A stretch of 6,589 bases of DNA. Origin: an uncultured Bacilli bacterium. Lineage in GTDB: Bacteria; Bacillota_I; Bacilli_A; RF39; UBA660. The notes beneath the pieces are model-generated. The model saw only the letters and a list, made by a program, of their open reading frames with translations, did not search any database and was not told the DNA's origin. The translations under genes were made by a program, and so were the position numbers. Numbering within the stretch: the first letter of the stretch is position 1; each line of letters begins with the position of its first letter. Shown in pieces: positions 1 through 4,519 of this stretch. Location: positions 1-6,589 of the forward strand of contig CANQFO010000061.1 in assembly GCA_947599755.1 (NCBI GenBank), written 5' to 3'.

Positions 1-976
1 GCATATATCCTACCAAGTCTTTCATTGTAAGTGCTTTTAGGTCTCCTTCCTCACTATAAAAATACGCTTCACCATGCTCTTCATAACTAATTAATCCATA
101 TATCGCATTACTACATATTTTTGGATCTTTTATTAAAACATCCACATTAATTAATCTTAAAAATTCAGGCTCATTTTCTGTTATTTTTTCAAGTTCCTCA
201 AGATACATCATTTGTATTTCCATAGGTATATCTTTTATATCATTCTTTATTGCATTTTTATATAACTCAGGATGCATTTTTAATACATCTACATTTATTA
301 ATTTTGTAGTATTATATATACTAATATAATTTTGACAACCATCTATATTTTTCATTTGAAGTTCTTTACATAAAAAAGGAATGAAACGACAACTTAATTC
401 CGAAATTTCCATATATTCCATAAAAATATTTTCATTTTCTCTTTGAATTTCTTCTGGAATATTTTTTAATAATTCACTTAAAAAATTCCATTTTCTCAAA
501 GACTCACTATATTCACGTTCTCTATAAGAAATTTCTTCGTTTTTTTCTTCACTAGCTTCTTCTTTCATTACAACCAACAAATCTTTTAATATGTCCATAG
601 ATATTTCAGGAGAAATTTTTGATAAATCAAAATCAAAATTATATATCCAATTTATATTTTTTTGTCTCATGTTTTTTTCAATAAATAATTTTATAACTTC
701 AATCGGAGCCTTTTCTGGTGATAATACTTTATCTTCCATTGCAATTAAGCATATTTCTGGATAATCAATAACATCATATAATGTAACTTCACACCAAAAG
801 CATTTTTTTCTTCCGTATTCATCTAGTTCAATTAATATTTCTTTAGCAATTTCAGGCTTTTCTTTTAACAAATTTAATATTGTTCTATAGATTAGATTTC
901 GTTCTAATTTTATTATTTTCTCATTATAATTAATGCTAGGATTTTTAATTAATTCCATAATTTCATTTGTATTCAT
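1..976 (-). CDS. Hypothetical helical protein, C-terminus beyond window edge
   Basis: An open frame runs from ATG at 976-974 to the window edge without a stop, giving 325 complete codons; the C-terminus is missing. The start is supported by TAGAAAGG, 9 nt upstream. I do not recognise the family. The sequence is rich in E, K, I and L, looks mostly alpha-helical, and has no signal peptide or membrane segment, so it is probably cytoplasmic. Short helix-like units recur around a Pro-Glu pair (PEIAKEIL at 41, PEICLIAM at 73, PEISMDIL at 123, PELYKNAI at 236). A clearer internal repeat is LINVDVL at 226-232 and again at 275-281, each followed by a proline and NAI, 49 residues apart. This suggests a degenerate helical-repeat (solenoid) scaffold. 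A CFWC pair sits at 59-62, but nothing else points to metal binding. It is the last gene of the same-strand series, 117 bp after the Ig-like gene. No function can be assigned. Confidence 0.85.
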   Translation of the reverse strand, partial: MNTNEIMELIKNPSINYNEKIIKLERNLIYRTILNLLKEKPEIAKEILIELDEYGRKKCFWCEVTLYDVIDYPEICLIAMEDKVLSPEKAPIEVIKLFIEKNMRQKNINWIYNFDFDLSKISPEISMDILKDLLVVMKEEASEEKNEEISYREREYSESLRKWNFLSELLKNIPEEIQRENENIFMEYMEISELSCRFIPFLCKELQMKNIDGCQNYISIYNTTKLINVDVLKMHPELYKNAIKNDIKDIPMEIQMMYLEELEKITENEPEFLRLINVDVLIKDPKICSNAIYGLISYEEHGEAYFYSEEGDLKALTMKDLVGYM

Positions 977-985
977 TTAACATAT

Positions 986-993
986 CCTTTCTA
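986..993 (-). promoter_or_regulatory. Ribosome-binding site of the helical protein
   Basis: The minus strand reads TAGAAAGG, ending 9 nt before the ATG at 976. It complements the extreme 3' end of Firmicutes 16S rRNA (CCUUUCUA), so it is an extended Shine-Dalgarno shifted toward the rRNA terminus. The same CTAGAAAGG block precedes the Ig-like gene. Confidence 0.75.
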
Positions 994-996
994 GAA

Positions 997-1010
997 CAAA
1001 TTAAAATTTG
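997..1010. repeat. Short palindrome upstream of the helical protein gene
   Basis: CAAATT and AATTTG face each other across two bases, just upstream of the ribosome-binding site. This could be an operator half-site pair or chance in AT-rich DNA. The remaining 977-1093 gap is nearly pure A/T, and I found no convincing -35/-10 pair in it. Confidence 0.25.
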
Positions 1011-1072
1011 ACAATTTACTAAAAATGCAATAAATTTTTTAATAATTAGCAAATATTAATTTATTCGACATA

Positions 1073-1090
1073 CAAAAATCTTTATTTTTG
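1073..1090 (-). terminator. Weak terminator-like hairpin after the Ig-like gene
   Basis: On the minus strand, CAAAAAT and ATTTTTG form a perfect 7-bp stem around a 4-nt loop (AAAG), starting 3 nt after the TAA stop at 1096-1094. The stem has only one G:C pair and no clean T-run follows it. It would be at best a weak transcription end or an mRNA 3'-end structure, so readthrough into the next gene is plausible. Confidence 0.2.
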
Positions 1091-1093
1091 ATT

Positions 1094-1762
1094 TTAATGT
1101 ACAGTTATATCAAATGTATCTTGAATTCCAGTAATTTTATCAGTAGCTGTAATTGTAGCAACTCCTGAAGAAACACCTGTAACAATTCCACTATTATCTA
1201 CAGTAGCAACTGAATTATCTGAAGATTCATAACTAAGTTTTACTTGAACCCCACTTGCTTCTGTAGGTCTAGTTGTATGAGAAATTTGGCTAGTTTCACC
1301 AACATCTATTCGAGAAAATTCAGCACTTAAATTTAAACTATTAGCTGGAACAACAACACTCAAAGTTACTGTTCCTTCAACATCATATTCTGTACTTTTT
1401 GCAGTTATAACAGCATCTCCAAGACCAACTGCTCTAGCTGTATCTCCCTCAATTACAACAACACTTTCATCTGAAGATGTAAGCTCATAACCTTCTCCAT
1501 TTGAAACATCTTTTCCATCAATTGAAAGTTTAAGTTCAACTACATCTCCAACATTTTTCAAATAATTATTTGTAGAAACAACTTGAATAACGTGAACTTG
1601 TTCTGTTGAACTACTTCCACTAATTGAAATTAACCTCTTTCCAAATATCACACCTTTATTTAATATAATAAAAATTGCAAGTACTGCTGATATAAAAAAG
1701 ATTATTGCAGTAATTTTTAATACTTTATTTAATTTCTCACTATTATCTTTATTTTTTTCCAT
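1094..1762 (-). CDS. Membrane-anchored protein with two bacterial Ig-like (BIG2) domains
   Basis: A 222-residue protein. Residues 1-16 are Lys-rich. Residues about 15-34 form one hydrophobic segment (ITAIIFFISAVLAIFIIL), followed by a Ser-rich stretch (46-53) and then beta-rich sequence to the end. The positive-inside rule favours N-in/C-out topology, so the Ig-like part would lie outside the membrane. The second domain (about 141-222) is a typical BIG2: YESSDNSVATVD, then GIVTGVSSGVATITAT. The first (about 55-138) is more divergent but keeps the SSDESVVVI, AVGLGDAVITAKS and TLSVVV pattern. There is no LPXTG or other sorting signal, and no catalytic domain. BIG2 domains usually serve as structural or adhesive modules on surface proteins; this short version could be an adhesin stub or a partner subunit. 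It has its own RBS and promoter candidate, so it need not be cotranscribed with the paralogs upstream. Confidence 0.88.
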   Translation of the reverse strand: MEKNKDNSEKLNKVLKITAIIFFISAVLAIFIILNKGVIFGKRLISISGSSSTEQVHVIQVVSTNNYLKNVGDVVELKLSIDGKDVSNGEGYELTSSDESVVVIEGDTARAVGLGDAVITAKSTEYDVEGTVTLSVVVPANSLNLSAEFSRIDVGETSQISHTTRPTEASGVQVKLSYESSDNSVATVDNSGIVTGVSSGVATITATDKITGIQDTFDITVH

Positions 1763-1774
1763 TTTTAAATTTAT

Positions 1775-1783
1775 CCCTTTCTA
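1775..1783 (-). promoter_or_regulatory. Ribosome-binding site of the Ig-like gene
   Basis: The minus strand reads TAGAAAGGG, ending 12 nt before the ATG at 1762. The spacing is slightly long, but no closer in-frame start codon is available. It shares the CTAGAAAGG block with the leader of the downstream gene. Confidence 0.65.
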
Positions 1784-1809
1784 GCTTTTTTGAACTTTAA
1801 ATTTAAAAA

Positions 1810-1838
1810 AGTATATCATATAATAAAAAAAAAGTCTA
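1810..1838 (-). promoter_or_regulatory. Candidate sigma-A type promoter for the Ig-like gene
   Basis: On the minus strand, TAGACT (1838-1833, 4 of 6 matches to TTGACA) and TATACT (1815-1810, 5 of 6 matches to TATAAT) are separated by exactly 17 bp. The spacer contains most of a nine-T run. Transcription would start near 1803, leaving a leader of about 40 nt with the RBS. This lies in the 88-bp gap just after the 868-residue gene, so the Ig-like gene probably has its own transcript. The T-run has no GC-rich stem before it, so it is not a clear terminator. Confidence 0.5.
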
Positions 1839-1850
1839 TATTATATATTT

Positions 1851-4457
1851 TTAAGTTTTATTTTGTCCTTCTTTTTTATTAGTTTTTTCTGTTACTTCAT
1901 CTACAAATTCTAAAAATTCTCCTGTTTTTTGTCCTTGTGCTATTTTTCCTATTTCTTCCATTTCTTTTCTTGATTTTTCTTCTCTAGCTCTTTTTTCTTG
2001 CATTTCCTCATATTGTTTCTTTAATTCTTCTCTATCTCCCCATTCTATTTCTCCTCCTATTTTTCGTAACTCTCCTAATAATTCGATTTTAGAATTAACA
2101 AAATATGCCTTACCTCCTATTTCTTGTAACTTTCCTAAAGATGTTATCTGAGAACCATAAAAACTAACATCTTCTCCTATTTTTTGTAAATTTTCTAAAC
2201 TTGTTATTTGAGATTTTGCAAAAAAGGCATTTTCTCCTATTTTTTTTAACTCTCCTAAAGATGTTACTTTAGAATTACTAAAATGAGCACTTCCTCCTAT
2301 TTCTCGTAGCTTTCCTAAATCTGTTATTTGAGATCTAGTAAAATCAACATCTCCTCCTACTTTTTGTAACTCTCCTAAAGATGTTATTTGAGAGCATCTA
2401 AATTCAACATTTCCTCCTATTTCTTGTAAATTTTTTAAAGATGTTATTTTAGATTCTCTAAAATATGCATCACCTCCTATTTTTCTTAACCCTCCTAAAG
2501 ATGTTATTTGAGAACCATAAAATTGAGCATATCCTCCTATTTCTTGCAAGTTTTCTAAAGATATTATTTGAGAACCATAAAAATCAGCATCTCCTATTAT
2601 TTCTTGTAACTCTCCTAAATCTGTTATTTTAGATTTTCCAAATTTTACATCTCCAAAAATTATTTTATATGGACATTTCTTCATTTTTTCGTCAAAGTCA
2701 GAATCTATATCCCCACAATATATCTCACTTTCATTAACTCCGTAATATTCAGCTAATATTCCTTTTATTTTATTTAATTTTTTCTTTAATTCTGTTTTAT
2801 TTGAATTTTTATATCCTCCATGATTTTTATAGTCTTTACAATAAAATAAATCTTGTATTAAACTCTCTACATCTTCTTTTCTAAAACTTCCTTCATCTAT
2901 TTTTTTACCATACTCTATTAATCTTTTATTCCATTCTTCTTTTTCTAACCATTCTTTTCCATTCTCTATTTCTTTATTTTTCTCTAAAAATGATATTGCT
3001 ACATCTCTATATTCTTCTTCTAATTCTTGTGCACTTCCATTTTTTATTCCCCTTACTTCATCTATTTCTTGTCCATTTGTTTTTACCGCTATATGTGGTT
3101 TTCCTTCATTATCTACAAATACAAAGAAATCCCCATATGCTAATTGTGATGATGCTAGTGTTTTTGTACACCATGGCGTATCTTGGACTAATGATGCTAA
3201 TTTTTCGGCATTTTTCAAATATTCTTTTTCATTTGAAGTTTTTCCCTCAAATTTTAGCCATTTTCCTTTATCAAACGTTTCTATCCCTTCTAGTGTTATT
3301 TCATTTTTTTCGGCTATTGTTTTATTAAATACTTCTAATGCTCCAAAATATATATTTTCAAACCTTTTACTACTTTTTTCACTTTCTACTTCTTGATACA
3401 TTATATCTAATGTTGTTTTATTTAATACCATATGGCCTGATATGCTTTTTCTTAAATCTCTTTTTCCTGCTATTGTTTGTCTTATTTTTGCTTTCTCTAA
3501 TTCTTCTTTTTTTCCAAGGTCATTTTCTTCCGTACTTTCTTTTGTTTCCTCATCTCTTTTGTTTACACTTTCTTTTGACTTTTCTCTTTTATATACTTTT
3601 GTTAATGTTTCGTTTAACATTAAATATTTAAACGCTGGTTCATACTCTTCTCCTTTTATAAAATCTACTATGTGTTTATATTCTTCCCATAATTGTTTAC
3701 TAAATTTTTTTGATAATTCTTCTAAAGCTCTTTTTTCATTATTTCTTAATCCACTTGTATCTTCCCCTCTATGTTCTAATGCTTTTATTTCACTTTCATA
3801 TTCCCTTATTATTTCTGGACTATTTGGATCTATTTTAAAATCTTCTTCTCTCATTTCATATAATTCTTGTAAACTTCTTTTTATTTCTTCACTTATTTTT
3901 TCTTTTCTACCATCTTTTTGTGGAAGTTTTCTTTCTTTTCCATCATAATAATTTTGTACAAATATTTTTTCCCATTTACTTAATTTCATATTTTGGATAT
4001 TACTTTTTAAACTCATATTTAGATATCTTTTGAATTCTAGTACTTCTTCTATTTCTCCTAAAAATTCCTCTCCTATTTCTAGTCCTTTTTTATATTCTAT
4101 TACACTGTTTTCTATTAACATGTCTATTACTATTTCATTTTCTAGTACTCCCGCTTTTATCTCTTCTTCTGAATATAGTCCATAATATCTCATTTCATAT
4201 TCTTTTCTTATTTCTTCTATTCTATCTTTATTTTCTTCTAATACTTGTTCTTTTATTTTCTTAAATTCTTCTGTTTCTTCATAAAAGTGTAATATTTCAT
4301 GTTTATTTGTTTTCTCATAATCCTGCTCTATTCCTATATTTATATATATTGTTCTTCCTAGTGAATATCCTAAGATTTCTTCATCTTCTATAAACTCTGT
4401 TCTTAGTCCTAATTTTTTATTTAATTCTATTATTCTTTCTTCTGTCTCTCTATCCAT
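1851..4457 (-). CDS. ImmA/IrrE-like HExxH protein with WCT module and leucine-rich-type repeats
   Basis: A complete 868-residue protein starting at ATG 4457-4455, with AGAGG 7 nt upstream; the stop is TAA. Residues 1-115 resemble the ImmA/IrrE (M78) zinc-peptidase layout: a beta-type segment GRTIYINIGI (34-43), HEILH at 53-57 (His53, Glu54, His57), and EIVID at 108-112 placed like the ExxAD motif that supplies the third ligand. About 50 residues separate the motifs, longer than I expect for the family, so peptidase activity is inferred. Residues 115-360 are helical and charged. Residues about 395-497 contain WCT (429-431), GDFFVFVDNEGKPHIAV and EVRGIKNG, a module I recall from uncharacterised phage and bacterial proteins. 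Residues 601-800 are ten 20-residue leucine-rich-type repeats, and 805-858 a charged coiled-coil tail. No signal peptide or membrane segment is present, so it is probably cytoplasmic. Its paralog lies immediately upstream. Domain boundaries are by eye; no substrate is known. Confidence 0.9.
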   Translation of the reverse strand: MDRETEERIIELNKKLGLRTEFIEDEEILGYSLGRTIYINIGIEQDYEKTNKHEILHFYEETEEFKKIKEQVLEENKDRIEEIRKEYEMRYYGLYSEEEIKAGVLENEIVIDMLIENSVIEYKKGLEIGEEFLGEIEEVLEFKRYLNMSLKSNIQNMKLSKWEKIFVQNYYDGKERKLPQKDGRKEKISEEIKRSLQELYEMREEDFKIDPNSPEIIREYESEIKALEHRGEDTSGLRNNEKRALEELSKKFSKQLWEEYKHIVDFIKGEEYEPAFKYLMLNETLTKVYKREKSKESVNKRDEETKESTEENDLGKKEELEKAKIRQTIAGKRDLRKSISGHMVLNKTTLDIMYQEVESEKSSKRFENIYFGALEVFNKTIAEKNEITLEGIETFDKGKWLKFEGKTSNEKEYLKNAEKLASLVQDTPWCTKTLASSQLAYGDFFVFVDNEGKPHIAVKTNGQEIDEVRGIKNGSAQELEEEYRDVAISFLEKNKEIENGKEWLEKEEWNKRLIEYGKKIDEGSFRKEDVESLIQDLFYCKDYKNHGGYKNSNKTELKKKLNKIKGILAEYYGVNESEIYCGDIDSDFDEKMKKCPYKIIFGDVKFGKSKITDLGELQEIIGDADFYGSQIISLENLQEIGGYAQFYGSQITSLGGLRKIGGDAYFRESKITSLKNLQEIGGNVEFRCSQITSLGELQKVGGDVDFTRSQITDLGKLREIGGSAHFSNSKVTSLGELKKIGENAFFAKSQITSLENLQKIGEDVSFYGSQITSLGKLQEIGGKAYFVNSKIELLGELRKIGGEIEWGDREELKKQYEEMQEKRAREEKSRKEMEEIGKIAQGQKTGEFLEFVDEVTEKTNKKEGQNKT
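2058..2657 (-). repeat. Ten tandem 60-bp units encoding 20-residue leucine-rich-type repeats
   Basis: Residues 601-800 of the 868-residue protein divide into ten units of exactly 20 residues with no insertion. The pattern is GGxxxFxxS(K/Q)(I/V)xxLxxLxx(I/V), for example GGDVDFTRSQITDLGKLREI. The I, L, L, I and F spacing matches a leucine-rich solenoid in which Ser takes the place of the usual Asn. It resembles the GGxFxCxxNxLTSL repeats I recall from phage and gut-bacterial proteins. A degenerate cap (GGEIEWGDRE) follows. Variation is concentrated at positions 3-5 and 7-8, flanking the conserved Phe. Units 2, 3 and 9 share FYGSQI. Confidence 0.9.
4023..4121 (-). repeat. 99-bp segment identical to 6491-6589 (direct repeat, copy 1)
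   Basis: Compared by eye, this stretch is identical base for base to 6491-6589, at a constant offset of 2468 bp. The first mismatch on the low-coordinate side is 4022 versus 6490. It encodes residues 113-145 of the complete paralog. It is the best preserved part of the tandem duplication, and identity may continue past the window edge. Confidence 0.85.
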
Positions 4458-4464
4458 TGTTTAT

Positions 4465-4469
4465 CCTCT
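4465..4469 (-). promoter_or_regulatory. Ribosome-binding site of the 868-residue gene
   Basis: AGAGG on the minus strand, within AAAAGAGGATAAACA, sits 7 nt before the ATG at 4457. This supports that start and gives the protein its full N-terminal domain. Confidence 0.75.
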
Positions 4470-4493
4470 TTTCATTTCCAAACTTATTATTCT

Positions 4494-4517
4494 TATATTA
4501 ATAATAACATTAATATA
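4494..4517. repeat. Perfect 9-bp inverted repeat between the paralogs
   Basis: TATATTAAT (4494-4502) and ATTAATATA (4509-4517) are exact reverse complements around a 6-nt loop. They begin 2 nt past the TAG stop of the upstream paralog, inside the 62-bp gap. The stem is all A/T and no T-run follows, so an efficient intrinsic terminator is unlikely. It may be an operator, a weak mRNA-end hairpin or chance. No convincing promoter is visible elsewhere in 4458-4519, so the two paralogs may share a transcript. Confidence 0.5.
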
Positions 4518-4519
4518 CT

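Noticed and set aside
977..1072. Promoter for the helical protein gene
   Set aside because: TTGCTA and TTGCAT can be taken as -35 elements, but no good -10 lies 16-18 bp downstream of either.
1816..1850. Nine-T run after the 868-residue gene as an intrinsic terminator
   Set aside because: No GC-containing stem precedes it; the only pairing is a weak A/T stem with the T-run in its loop. It fits better as the spacer of the promoter candidate.
2058..2657. 60-bp periodicity resembling a CRISPR or non-coding tandem array
   Set aside because: The period is an exact 20 codons, the units stay in frame within a long gene, and there is no fixed repeat with unrelated spacers.
2990..3948. Plus-strand open frames of 97-168 codons (2990-3328, 3338-3631, 3442-3948)
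   Set aside because: They are antisense to the complete paralog and encode Leu/Phe/Ser-rich strings, as expected from the complement of Glu/Lys-rich codons. They lack convincing ribosome-binding sites.
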